Shown here one piece after another: positions 1 to 8,640 of a DNA stretch of 63,885 bases. The first letter of the stretch is position 1. Each line of letters starts with the position of its first letter. Below the pieces are notes generated by a model. That model was given only the letters and a program-made list of their open reading frames with translations, ran no database searches and was not told the DNA's origin. Origin of the DNA: Candidatus Aegiribacteria sp. (lineage in GTDB: Bacteria; Fermentibacterota; Fermentibacteria; Fermentibacterales; JCC-6); contig JAUXIK010000008.1 of NCBI GenBank assembly GCA_030620995.1, positions 1 to 63,885 of the forward strand, given 5' to 3'. The position numbers and the translations under genes were made by a program.

Positions 1-1
1 A

Positions 2-178
2 TGTGATATCTGTGGTAAAGGACCTACTGTTGGGAATCGTGTCAGTCATTCAAACAGGCATACAAAGCACGTCTGGAAACCAAATCTTCAGAGTGCAAGA
101 ATTCTTGTGAATGGCAAAATAACAAAGGTAAAGATTTGTACTACCTGTCTGAAATCCGGCAAGGTTCAAAAGGTCTGA
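2..178 (+). CDS. rpmB: 50S ribosomal protein L28, 5' partial
   Basis: This is the last 58 codons of ribosomal protein L28, cut off by the start of the window. L28 is a small zinc-ribbon protein of the large ribosomal subunit. The visible protein opens with CDICGKGP and has a second cysteine pair, CTTC, in the sequence [11 protein letters not shown] near the end. These are the CxxC pairs of zinc-binding L28 variants. The reading frame ends in TGA at 176-178 and a strong intrinsic terminator follows 22 bp later, so this is the end of its transcription unit. Only the first few residues are missing. Confidence 0.95.
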   Translation, partial: CDICGKGPTVGNRVSHSNRHTKHVWKPNLQSARILVNGKITKVKICTTCLKSGKVQKV

Positions 179-200
179 TTAGTACACTAATCTTATTGAG

Positions 201-226
201 GCGGGAATCGCATGATTCCCGCTTTT
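201..226 (+). terminator. Rho-independent terminator of rpmB
   Basis: A perfect 9-bp stem (GCGGGAATC, 201-209, pairing with GATTCCCGC, 214-222) encloses a 4-base loop and is followed directly by TTTT. It lies 22 bp after the rpmB stop. It also sits against the 3' end of the convergent radical SAM gene (stop at 227-229), so it may slow transcription coming from that side, although the minus-strand T tract is weak. Confidence 0.9.
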
Positions 227-1882
227 CTATTTAGCAGTCTCAGTTTTTTCAGTATCTTTTTCAAGAGATTTAATACGATTCTGATGACCTGTGAATGACG
301 ATTGATACTCCCGGGCCAGTCTTGTGTGACCAAATCCCATGTTAAGAAAATCCCACTCGAATGAAGTCTCGGTATCAAGTTCTTCAAGTACCCATCTGAT
401 ACTGATACCTGCTCGTTTGAAAGCGGTGTTCCAGCCTATTCCTGAGAGTTTCTCTTCCAGTGCGTAACTGGTTCTGTGATCTCCCCTTGCGAGCAATGCC
501 CTGATATGAGCATTTCTGGGTTCTTCACATTCAATAAATACCTTTTTGAGACGTTTTATCCCTGCTACAAGCTCCTTGATCCACTCTCTGAGATCTGTAG
601 AACCTGCCATTGCAGACCATTGGAATGCGGTCCAGGGTTTGGGAATAAATGGATTTACGCTGACATATATTGGCAGAGACGTCCTGTTTCTGACTTCTGA
701 CACAAAGTCGAGAATACCCTTTCTGTCACTATCCGTCTCAAACGGAAGTCCCAGCATGAAATGGATTATGATACCTGTCACATTATTTTTAGAATGCTTC
801 TCTACAGACTCGAACATCATACTGTTGCTAAGTTTCTTGCCAATAATCTTTCTCAGCGAATCTGTTCCAGTCTCAGGCGCGAGAACAAGTGCCCTTTCAG
901 AAAAGCGATGAGTTATTTCTTCAGTTCTATTTGAATCAATTAACACATCTGAATAATACGTCTCCGCTGTTTTTATCATCTTTCGCAGATCAGGATGAGA
1001 TCTGGGCGAACTTCCGAGAATGGTTAAACTGTCAATATCCGGAAGGTTTCTGATTGAATCCTCGATATCTTCCAGCTTACATTCCCTGTATGGCAGACTG
1101 ACATAGCCTAGCTGACAAAATTTGCAGTTATAAGGACATCCTCGCGATATTTCCAGCATAATCGTCTCACCGCGTGCGCATTCAGAAGATGTTATACAGG
1201 ATTTTGAACCCATTCCTTCAGATCCAGCCCACTGGCGCATGATCGAATTAACTTTACCGGGAATTTCATGAACTGATGGAATATACATTCCGGGTAATAT
1301 TGCAAGCCTTCTAAGCAATTTCTTCTTTGATGCTCCCTGTGCACCAAGACTTTTAATTGTATCCAGAACCGGACCTAACGAAGGTTCGGTTTCTCCAATA
1401 ACAAATGCATCCATGAAAAGTGAAAGTGGCATTGGATTCGCAGTAACAGAAATCCCGCTTGCGATTACAAGCGGCCATTTATCAATTCTGTTTTCAGCTC
1501 TGAGCTTAATTTCAGAAAGACTCATCATCTGTAGGATTCTGATATAGTCAGCTTCCTCTGAGGGAGTGAAAACCAGCAGATCGCATTCCTTTATTGATTT
1601 TCCGGTTTCGAGTGTTATCGCGGGGTGATTGTATCGACTTCTCCAGTGGTATTCATCGAGAATCGGAAAAAATGATCTCTCACAGTAGGTTTCCGGCCAG
1701 GAAACAAGTTGCTGATACACACTCTGAAAAACGAGAGAGGACATCGCATAACTGTATTCTCTGGGTGAAGCCAGTATTATTTCAAAAATTCCATGTTCTG
1801 AAACAGGCTGATTGCATGTTTCCTTCCCAAGTATCCTGCGTCGATTCTCTTCGTAATGCTCGGCTGCAGGTTTTCGGCTCAT
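227..1882 (-). CDS. Radical SAM protein, B12-binding-like N-terminus (TIGR03960/YgiQ-like)
   Basis: A 551-residue radical SAM enzyme of unknown substrate. The [4Fe-4S]-binding motif is Cys249-x3-Cys253-x2-Cys256 (GCPYNCKFC). The roughly 230 residues before it resemble the cobalamin-binding-like domain found ahead of the radical SAM core in the TIGR03960 family: ASG and ANPMPL segments, then GETEP and LPGMYIP. The same landmarks occur in the larger protein at 59935-62355, so the two look like paralogues, but this one lacks the C-terminal DUF2344 part. The start is ATG at 1882, because GGAGGG lies 8-9 bases upstream (1891-1896); a longer open frame up to 1927 has no ribosome site. It follows ftsZ by 116 bp and is probably the last gene of the dcw transcript. 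The reaction is not predictable. Confidence 0.85.
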   Translation of the reverse strand: MSRKPAAEHYEENRRRILGKETCNQPVSEHGIFEIILASPREYSYAMSSLVFQSVYQQLVSWPETYCERSFFPILDEYHWRSRYNHPAITLETGKSIKECDLLVFTPSEEADYIRILQMMSLSEIKLRAENRIDKWPLVIASGISVTANPMPLSLFMDAFVIGETEPSLGPVLDTIKSLGAQGASKKKLLRRLAILPGMYIPSVHEIPGKVNSIMRQWAGSEGMGSKSCITSSECARGETIMLEISRGCPYNCKFCQLGYVSLPYRECKLEDIEDSIRNLPDIDSLTILGSSPRSHPDLRKMIKTAETYYSDVLIDSNRTEEITHRFSERALVLAPETGTDSLRKIIGKKLSNSMMFESVEKHSKNNVTGIIIHFMLGLPFETDSDRKGILDFVSEVRNRTSLPIYVSVNPFIPKPWTAFQWSAMAGSTDLREWIKELVAGIKRLKKVFIECEEPRNAHIRALLARGDHRTSYALEEKLSGIGWNTAFKRAGISIRWVLEELDTETSFEWDFLNMGFGHTRLAREYQSSFTGHQNRIKSLEKDTEKTETAK

Positions 1883-1998
1883 ATATATTACCCTCCGTTC
1901 ATGGATGCGGGTAATATACGGAAACAAATAGCATATAGCTAGATAAATGAGTTATATTGTTGCTATCACGCGTATTATCTTTCATCAAACCATTTGCG

Positions 1999-3153
1999 CT
2001 ATCGTCTGAGAAATGGTGGGTGCTTCTTCCTGTCCTCTTTTTGACTGGTTCTGGCTGCTCCAAGAGTAAACGGAATTGAGTTGCGTTCACCGGATCCGGA
2101 AGATGAATTTACTTGTAATCTATCAGGCAATCTGAAATCCATCTCTTCTATCTCAGTATCTTCCATTTCCCCGAACCCGGTTGCAATTACGGTTACCTTG
2201 AGTTTATCCCCCATCTCTTCGATTGTACTTGTTCCAAGAGATACATCCGCCTGAGGTCCAACAGCTTTTGTGACTATCTCCACTGCTTCATGGAATTCTG
2301 TAAACTTCATACTTGAAGAGGCTTGTACGCTCACGAGAAGCGACTTGGCTCCTTCAATAGAAACATTCTCAAGCAATGGGTCTGAAATAGCTCGTCTGGC
2401 AGCTTCAGATGCCCTGTGCTCTCCGTTGCAACATCCTGTACCCATCATGGCTCCACCGCCAGTTGTTATAACTTTCTTAATATCCTGAAAGTCAAGATTC
2501 ATCAGACCTGGTGATAAGATAATGTTAGCAATACCCTCAACTGCATCTTTCAGGGTTTTATTACCTCTTTCAAGTGCATCAATCAGTGTTTCGTCTTCAC
2601 CTGCTTCACGGAGCAGACTATCATTCGGAATCACAATAAGAGTATCAACTTCTTTCTTGAGCGCGGATATTCCCTGTTCAGCTCTTATTTTCTTGACAGA
2701 ACCCTCGATTTCGAATGGTCTTGTTATCACACCAACAGTTATGGCACCAAGTTCTCTTGCAATCCGGGCTACGACCGGGGCAGCTCCGGTACCTGTTCCT
2801 CCACCCATTCCAGCTGCAATGAAAATCATGCTGCTGTCCTGAAGGTTTTCTTCAATTTCATTTCTGCTCTCTTCTGCAGAACTCTCTCCAGTTTCACAAT
2901 TTCCTCCGGCACCAAGACCACCGGTCAGCTTAAGACCCAGCTGAAGTGTCAGATCAGCCTTGCAATTGTTTAAAGCCTGTAGATCGGTATTCATAGCTAT
3001 ATACTCTACACCGACTATGTTAGCACTCAGCATACGATCAATTGCATTACAGCCGCACCCTCCAATTCCGGCAACTGTTATTTTGGGTTTTCCGCGATAC
3101 TCTTCGGTCACATCAACGATCTGAAGTCGAGGGCCTTCCTTCTTAGGTATCAT
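1999..3153 (-). CDS. ftsZ: Cell division protein FtsZ
   Basis: Tubulin-like GTPase that forms the cytokinetic Z-ring. The signature GGGTGTG (about residues 117-123) and the catalytic T7 loop NLDFQD are present. The C-terminus ends in HPPFLRR, the usual peptide that binds FtsA and other partners. The nucleotide loops are unusual: the T1 loop reads GGCGCN instead of GGGGGN or GGAGGN, and the T3 loop reads GAGGNCE instead of GAGANPE. Cysteines also occur in NNCKAD and in MGTGCCNG. Two adjacent ATGs (3156 and 3153) are possible starts; AGGAGG at 3158-3163 is 4 bases from the second and only 1 base from the first, so 3153 is preferred. It follows ftsA by 18 bp. A 20-residue N-terminal extension precedes the core. 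Confidence 0.97.
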   Translation of the reverse strand: MIPKKEGPRLQIVDVTEEYRGKPKITVAGIGGCGCNAIDRMLSANIVGVEYIAMNTDLQALNNCKADLTLQLGLKLTGGLGAGGNCETGESSAEESRNEIEENLQDSSMIFIAAGMGGGTGTGAAPVVARIARELGAITVGVITRPFEIEGSVKKIRAEQGISALKKEVDTLIVIPNDSLLREAGEDETLIDALERGNKTLKDAVEGIANIILSPGLMNLDFQDIKKVITTGGGAMMGTGCCNGEHRASEAARRAISDPLLENVSIEGAKSLLVSVQASSSMKFTEFHEAVEIVTKAVGPQADVSLGTSTIEEMGDKLKVTVIATGFGEMEDTEIEEMDFRLPDRLQVNSSSGSGERNSIPFTLGAARTSQKEDRKKHPPFLRR

Positions 3154-3171
3154 CATTCCTCCTTTTGTTTA

Positions 3172-4416
3172 TTATCTCAATCTGTTAAATAACCCTTTTA
3201 TACGAATAACTATATTTTCAAGAGGATTCAACCATTTCCTATATTCGTATTCACTCTTCTCTTCCCGCGATAGAAGCACCAACCCGACCGCAGTAGCAAA
3301 TTCGGGTGTTTCTGCAAGGGGTGAAGCCATATTCAGGCCTAATGACGTTCCTACCTCTGCGGGAAGACCCGTAACTCTTGAAGCCGCCCCGGTTATTCCC
3401 ATAAGGTGTGATGTGCCGCCCGTCAGCACAATTCCAGCGGGGAGATCAGTTTGTTGTATTCCAGCCCTGTTGATTTCATTCATAATATCATTCATCAATT
3501 CATGAATTCTTCTGGAAGCAATTCTCGAAATCACCTCAGATGATATGGATATGGAGTTTCTCCCACCGAAAGTACTGGCGGTTATGCTTTTCTCTCCACG
3601 TTTTTCAATACCGGATACATCTGAGTATTCCTTCTTCAACCTTTCAGCCTCTGTATGCGGAATGCGTAATTGCTGAAGATCTCTGGTTATCGCTTCACCA
3701 CCGGTGGGAATGACGGCAAGATGAGCAAGAGTGCCCGAATAAAACACGGCAATATCCGTAGTACTTGCTCCAATGTCAGCAAGAGCTACACCGATTTCCA
3801 TTTCATCTCTCGTAAGCACTGCTCTCGCTCCGGCGGATGCCGAAGGATAAATGCTGGAGATCTTACGACCTGTATTATGTATGACCTGCTCAAGGTTCAG
3901 AATTGCTGATCTGTCTGCGGTGACCATATAAATGTCAGCTGTAAGCCTCTCTGCGCGAAGGCCAACAGGTGGTTTTATCAATCTGTCAAATCCGTCAATG
4001 GAGTATCCGCACTTCACTGTTTGAAGTACGGTCGATTCACGTGGAAGTTTAATCAGCTGTGCAGTTTCCAATGCATCTTCAATATCCATCCAGGTTATTT
4101 CGCCGGAGCTGAGATCTCCTTCTCTGTCGATATTCACAGTTCCCCTGCCATGAAGTCCTCTTACATGAGTACCACTGATCGACACAGCAGTATCAGATAT
4201 TTCCCATCCGGAAAGCGACTCAGCTTCTTCCATAGCAATTAAGGCTGCATCAGTTGCACCTTGAAGATCCACTATCATCCCGGAGCGAACGCTATCCCCG
4301 GTCCGGGCCTGACCAGCACCGGTGATATGAAGGATTCCCTGATCATCGACTTCAGCAACAATGCATGTTACTCTTTCGCTTCCTATATCCAGACCGGACA
4401 GCACTTTTTTACTCAT
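3172..4416 (-). CDS. ftsA: Cell division protein FtsA
   Basis: Actin-like ATPase that tethers FtsZ to the membrane and recruits the divisome. Of 414 residues, the phosphate-1 motif is LDIGSERVTC (9-18), the phosphate-2 motif LADIGASTTD (212-221) and the adenosine motif LTGGTSHLMG (331-340). The FtsA-specific 1C domain lies at about 84-165. The last 17 residues (PLENIVIRIKGLFNRLR) form a basic amphipathic helix, the membrane-targeting sequence. ATG at 4416 overlaps the ftsQ stop in an ATGA, which implies translational coupling. Length and domain order are normal. Confidence 0.97.
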   Translation of the reverse strand: MSKKVLSGLDIGSERVTCIVAEVDDQGILHITGAGQARTGDSVRSGMIVDLQGATDAALIAMEEAESLSGWEISDTAVSISGTHVRGLHGRGTVNIDREGDLSSGEITWMDIEDALETAQLIKLPRESTVLQTVKCGYSIDGFDRLIKPPVGLRAERLTADIYMVTADRSAILNLEQVIHNTGRKISSIYPSASAGARAVLTRDEMEIGVALADIGASTTDIAVFYSGTLAHLAVIPTGGEAITRDLQQLRIPHTEAERLKKEYSDVSGIEKRGEKSITASTFGGRNSISISSEVISRIASRRIHELMNDIMNEINRAGIQQTDLPAGIVLTGGTSHLMGITGAASRVTGLPAEVGTSLGLNMASPLAETPEFATAVGLVLLSREEKSEYEYRKWLNPLENIVIRIKGLFNRLR

Positions 4417-5129
4417 GATTCTTCTCCGGAATCAATACATTCTTCCATTTTTCTTCTGAGAATTGCTTGATTAATGTATCTCATGTCCACCTGTTCCCAG
4501 TTACCAAGATCTGACATAGAGGCTTCAAGAAGACAATAATCCCTCCATCTCCCGGACAGATTATCAACTCCCAGGAGGACCTCACACCAGTCGCTCATGA
4601 AGACTGACAAACCCTCGTCGGAATAGCGAAATACAAGATTGTCATGTTTAAATTCCATGTTCTTGAACCATTCCGCGAGACTGGCAGAGACTGAGGTGCT
4701 TAAATTAGAGTGAGCATCAACAACAGGAATTGTATCTGTCAGGAAAGTAACTGGAAGACGCTCTCCAGATGCTGAAACAGCTACTGTACCAGCGGAATCA
4801 TTTACAGCGAATACGGGTTCAGCCAGTTCAATCCGCAGAATCATCCCGTTCAACAATTCCCTACTGACTTCAGCATCATCGATTCCGGGAATATCTTCAA
4901 GACGATCCTGAACCTCTTCAAGATCAATCTGCCAGATGGATGTGCCAAACAGAGGTTCAACAGCAAGGCATACTGCTGATGAATCAGCTTGTCGTATCCC
5001 TCGTATTCGCACTGTAGCAAGGTCGAATGCCCCTCCCCTTTCGAACCATCTGTATGCCATCGCAAGCGCGAATGCGATAATACCGGATAAGAGAAGTATC
5101 CAGATTATTTGTATGCGCCGGACGATCAT
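4413..5129 (-). CDS. ftsQ: Cell division protein FtsQ/DivIB
   Basis: Bitopic divisome protein of 238 residues. A short basic N-terminus (IVRRIQ) leads into one transmembrane helix at about residues 8-26. A POTRA-type domain follows (VRIRGIRQADS... IPGIDDAEVSREL...), then a beta domain. FtsQ links early Z-ring proteins to the septal synthesis enzymes FtsW and FtsI in the periplasm. Sequence conservation in this family is low. The call rests on the topology, the POTRA pattern and the position between murC and ftsA. It overlaps both neighbours by 4 nt (ATGA). Confidence 0.9.
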   Translation of the reverse strand: MIVRRIQIIWILLLSGIIAFALAMAYRWFERGGAFDLATVRIRGIRQADSSAVCLAVEPLFGTSIWQIDLEEVQDRLEDIPGIDDAEVSRELLNGMILRIELAEPVFAVNDSAGTVAVSASGERLPVTFLTDTIPVVDAHSNLSTSVSASLAEWFKNMEFKHDNLVFRYSDEGLSVFMSDWCEVLLGVDNLSGRWRDYCLLEASMSDLGNWEQVDMRYINQAILRRKMEECIDSGEES

Positions 5130-6448
5130 TCCCCACCTCTGACAATTCTTCTAGCATATTGATCCACACTTCCAGCACCCATGAAAACAATCACATCAGC
5201 CTGCATATCTGAAAGAAGAGGTCTTAATTCTTCGTGGAAGCATGCATCACAGGTACCACCGGCTCTTCTGACAGCATCAACGATGAGGGAGTTGTCTACA
5301 CCCTCAATCGGTTTCTCTCGCGCTGGATAAACCGGAAGAATCAGGCTCCAGTCTGCCGATGAGAGAGCACGTCCCATCTCTTCGGCATGAGCAGCAGTCC
5401 TTGAATAGAGATGAGGTTGAAACACAACACAGATTTTTCCATTTGAAACCTGAGATACCCCCTGAAGAGCTGCGCTTATCTCATCATGATGATGTGCATA
5501 ATCAGAAAGCACAATCGCTGATCCGAATTCCCCGATTCTTTCCAGCCGCCTTGATACACCGGGGAAACTCCCGAGAGCCCTGATAGAGTCGGCAAAGTTA
5601 ACTCCAACAGTGGATGCAAGAGCAATAGCTGTTTCTGCATTGCGGAGATTATGCTCACCTGGAAGTGGAAGTATCCCGGTGAAATCGCCTATTTGATATT
5701 CCTGTTCCCATGAATCAGTTCTGACGCGCTTGCAGAGGATATCACCCTGAGTTCCTGTTGTGATTACCCTTCGGCCAATCCGCTCAGCCCATCTGGCAAG
5801 ATCTCTGTTTTTATAAGGAACAATTACCGTCCCGCCCGGACAGGTCATTTCAAGAAAAACACCAAATGCGACAGACAGAGCTTCGGGAGTGCCATAGCAT
5901 TCAAGATGTTCTATGGCAAAAGATGTAATTGCAGCGGACATGGGACGAAGATGCAGGAAAGCTCTGTCGTATTCATCCGCTTCAACTACTGTCAGATCGG
6001 AACCGGAACGGAAATTGCCATTCCATTTCGAAACCCGTCCTCCAAGCATTACAGTTGGATTAAGATCTGTCTCCTGCAATATCCAGCCGGTCATGGCAGT
6101 AGTAGTTGTTTTCCCATGAGCACCCGCTACAGCGAGTAGAGTAGTATCGTTTGCGAGTTCTGCAAGAGCTTCACTCCGCCTGAGAACTTTAATACCTTTT
6201 TTCAGTGAATGAACTATCTCCGGATGATCAGTCGGTATGGCAGCACTGAATACAACCTCATCAACGTTATTGATATGGTCAGTATCATGTCCTTCAAATA
6301 CCTGTATTCCCTTTGCTTCGAGTTCGGAACGGTTCTCGCCGGGCTCCCTGTCACATCCGGTAACGATGCACCCCCTGCTTCTGTACCAGAGAGCCAGAGA
6401 ACTCATTCCGCTGCCGCAGATACCTATCAGATGTACAGATCGGGCCAT
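5126..6448 (-). CDS. murC: UDP-N-acetylmuramate--L-alanine ligase MurC
   Basis: Cytoplasmic ATP-dependent ligase that adds L-alanine to UDP-MurNAc, the first amino-acid step of peptidoglycan synthesis. The 440-residue protein has the N-terminal UDP-binding glycine motif GICGSGMSSLA (9-19), the ATP-binding loop GAHGKTTTT (109-117) and the central motif VVEADEYDRAF. MurC is separated from MurD/E/F by the HGKTTT form of the P-loop. Its stop overlaps the ftsQ ATG (ATGA). Its start overlaps the murG stop by one base (TGATG). No murB or ddl lies beside it, although these often occur at this point of dcw clusters. Confidence 0.97.
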   Translation of the reverse strand: MARSVHLIGICGSGMSSLALWYRSRGCIVTGCDREPGENRSELEAKGIQVFEGHDTDHINNVDEVVFSAAIPTDHPEIVHSLKKGIKVLRRSEALAELANDTTLLAVAGAHGKTTTTAMTGWILQETDLNPTVMLGGRVSKWNGNFRSGSDLTVVEADEYDRAFLHLRPMSAAITSFAIEHLECYGTPEALSVAFGVFLEMTCPGGTVIVPYKNRDLARWAERIGRRVITTGTQGDILCKRVRTDSWEQEYQIGDFTGILPLPGEHNLRNAETAIALASTVGVNFADSIRALGSFPGVSRRLERIGEFGSAIVLSDYAHHHDEISAALQGVSQVSNGKICVVFQPHLYSRTAAHAEEMGRALSSADWSLILPVYPAREKPIEGVDNSLIVDAVRRAGGTCDACFHEELRPLLSDMQADVIVFMGAGSVDQYARRIVRGGE

Positions 6449-7524
6449 CAGAATACGCCTTCATCGGACAACGCAAGAATATCTCTTGCAATAACTGTCG
6501 CTGGATTCACCGGCATCATCTCCGCCAGCGCGGTTTTCATTTTATCCATTTCAGAAGTATTCTCCAATAATCCGATTACAATCTTCCATAAAACGTCTGG
6601 TTCCAGTCCATCCTGATTGATTTCAATTGCGCCACCCTTTTCTGCGATGGAAGCAGCATTCCATTTCTGGTGGTTATCCGCAGCGAAAGGGTATGGAATA
6701 TAAATTGAGGGAATTCTGAACCAGGATAGTTCAGCTGTTGTCATTGCACCTGAACGTGCCACAGCAATATCAGCAGCAGAATAGAGCAGAGCCGGATTAT
6801 CAACAAAATCATAAACTGTAATTCTGTTGTTTTCCCTTGATTCGAGCATTACTCTCTCTATGTCTCTGGAACCACACTGAAGAATGCAGTGAACTCCTTC
6901 AGGAACCTGCAACGCGATATCATTAATTGCTTTTGCTCCCTGGCTTCCACCAAGGAACAGGATAACAGTACCCTCAGGAGGAATTCCAAGTTGATTTCGC
7001 GCCTCTCTTTTTTCAATTCTTTCGAGTGTTGGTCTTACAGGATTCCCGGTTAGAACCACAGGCTTTTTCTTGAATCGTAATGAAGCTGATTCAAATCCGA
7101 TAAGAATTTTATTCGCAAATGATGCTGCAAGTCTGTTTGCCCGTCCCGGGATGCTGTTGGACTCATGAATCAGTGAAGGTATCCCGAGGGATCTGGCGGC
7201 GACTACAGGAAAGAAAGAAGAGTATCCTCCAGTGGAGAATAAAACAGATGAATCAAGTTCACGCAGAAGCCTGCGGGCTCTGAAAAACGATCTGGTCGCC
7301 CTGATTGGAAAAAGAAACTTATCTGAGAATCCTCTGTCTATTCTTGGTGGATCAAGTGTATGAACCATGCTTTCAAATTGCTTGTACATCCTTCTGTCAA
7401 CCGGCCTTGGAGTCGCAATGAAATCCACAACAGCCCCTGGAAACTCTTCAAGGATAATTTCAGCAACAGCAATGGCCGGACTTATATGTCCCCCTGTTCC
7501 TCCCCCGGCTATGGCGATTTTCAT
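6448..7524 (-). CDS. murG: UDP-GlcNAc:undecaprenyl-PP-MurNAc-pentapeptide GlcNAc transferase MurG
   Basis: Peripheral inner-membrane glycosyltransferase that converts lipid I to lipid II. The 358-residue protein starts MKIAIAGGGTGGH, the first G loop of the family, followed by FSTGGYSS and HESN, and by GGSQGAKAIN in the C-terminal donor domain. ATG at 7524 is chosen because GAGGG (7530-7534) is 5 bases upstream and because it places the G loop at residue 8. An open frame extending to 7602 runs into ftsW and is rejected. The start overlaps the ftsW stop in an ATGA. Confidence 0.95.
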   Translation of the reverse strand: MKIAIAGGGTGGHISPAIAVAEIILEEFPGAVVDFIATPRPVDRRMYKQFESMVHTLDPPRIDRGFSDKFLFPIRATRSFFRARRLLRELDSSVLFSTGGYSSFFPVVAARSLGIPSLIHESNSIPGRANRLAASFANKILIGFESASLRFKKKPVVLTGNPVRPTLERIEKREARNQLGIPPEGTVILFLGGSQGAKAINDIALQVPEGVHCILQCGSRDIERVMLESRENNRITVYDFVDNPALLYSAADIAVARSGAMTTAELSWFRIPSIYIPYPFAADNHQKWNAASIAEKGGAIEINQDGLEPDVLWKIVIGLLENTSEMDKMKTALAEMMPVNPATVIARDILALSDEGVF

Positions 7525-8639
7525 TTTTTCCCTCTTTCCACGGCTACTCTGGATACGATTCCGAGAGTACCAATGGTTATCAGCAGATTTGAACCACCCC
7601 ATGAGACAAGCGGAAGAGGCATACCTGTGGAGGGAATCATCCTGGTCACAACGGCAATATGAACGAACATCCCAACCGCAATTGACGCTATCAACCCGCC
7701 GACAACAAGATAGCCGAAAAGGTAATCTGCGCTATCAGCAATTATCCATCCTGACATCAGGAGCAGAAACAACAGGATCAGTATAAGTATGACACCGGCA
7801 AATCCTGTTTCCTCCCCAATAACCGCCAGTATGTAGTCAGAAAATGCTTCAGGAAGAAATCCTCTCTGCTGACGTCCCCTTCCAATTCCCCTGCCCATTA
7901 TCCCGCCGCTCCCCAGAGCGATGCAGGCCTGTTCAGGCTGGTAAATAGAAGCCTCTGTAGCATCTCCGGGTGAAAACCAGCTTTGAAGTCTCTCTCTCCG
8001 GTATTCCGATGAGAAAGCAACTACTGAGGCGAGAGTAATCATCAGGAGAAAAAGTATCAGCATATCTCTGAATCGTGCTTCAGCCAGGAAGAGTACTACA
8101 ACCATCATGATAAAAATGTACATCGCACCGGCGAAATCAGGTTGCAGAGAAACCAGAACAGCGGGAAGGATTGCGAGGAATGCGAGCTTTATAACACCTA
8201 TGCCACACCGTGCACGGATGACACCATCGGAAACAAGTGATGCAGCAAGCAGTATATAGGAAATTCTTGCGATTTCGGACGGCATTATGCGGAATCCCCA
8301 GAAAACAAACCACCTGGCAGATCCGTTGATAAAGGGAGCCCAGTGTGAGCCCTTGAGTATGAGCAGAGCCAGAAGCAGTACAACAGATCCCGCATACAGG
8401 ATTGGAGATAGTTTCTTCAATTTATCCGAAGGTATTGACCAGGCGATAAGACCGGCTAAAACTCCAACAAACACTTTCCTGATATGTGGAAACAGGAAGA
8501 TTGTACCGGAGTCTGAATCTGTAATCATCAGAGATTTGAATGAGCTTGCTGTAAACACAGCGAGAGTTCCCAGAAGAAGGAGCAAGCCGGCGGATATCAG
8601 CATAACATTTTTCGCTCTTACGGCTTTAATGTTCTTCAA
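7521..8639 (-). CDS. ftsW: Septal peptidoglycan glycosyltransferase FtsW (SEDS), TTG start
   Basis: Polytopic SEDS-family enzyme that polymerises lipid II at the septum together with FtsI. The predicted protein has 372 residues and about ten hydrophobic segments, with the family sequences LQPDFAGA, GRGIGRGRQQ and a periplasmic PEAFSDYILAVIGEE loop. No ATG lies at the expected place. TTG at 8639 sits one base after the murD stop (TGAATTG), and GGAGGGG (8650-8656) is 10 bases upstream. The next in-frame ATG, at 8606, has no ribosome site. The open frame continues into murD in another frame, but that part is not conserved FtsW sequence. Confidence 0.92.
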   Translation of the reverse strand: MKNIKAVRAKNVMLISAGLLLLLGTLAVFTASSFKSLMITDSDSGTIFLFPHIRKVFVGVLAGLIAWSIPSDKLKKLSPILYAGSVVLLLALLILKGSHWAPFINGSARWFVFWGFRIMPSEIARISYILLAASLVSDGVIRARCGIGVIKLAFLAILPAVLVSLQPDFAGAMYIFIMMVVVLFLAEARFRDMLILFLLMITLASVVAFSSEYRRERLQSWFSPGDATEASIYQPEQACIALGSGGIMGRGIGRGRQQRGFLPEAFSDYILAVIGEETGFAGVILILILLFLLLMSGWIIADSADYLFGYLVVGGLIASIAVGMFVHIAVVTRMIPSTGMPLPLVSWGGSNLLITIGTLGIVSRVAVERGKK

Positions 8640-8640
8640 T

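Noticed and set aside
7524..7602. N-terminal extension of MurG to 7602
   Set aside because: It would lie wholly within ftsW, has no ribosome site, and displaces the GGGTGGH loop from its normal position.
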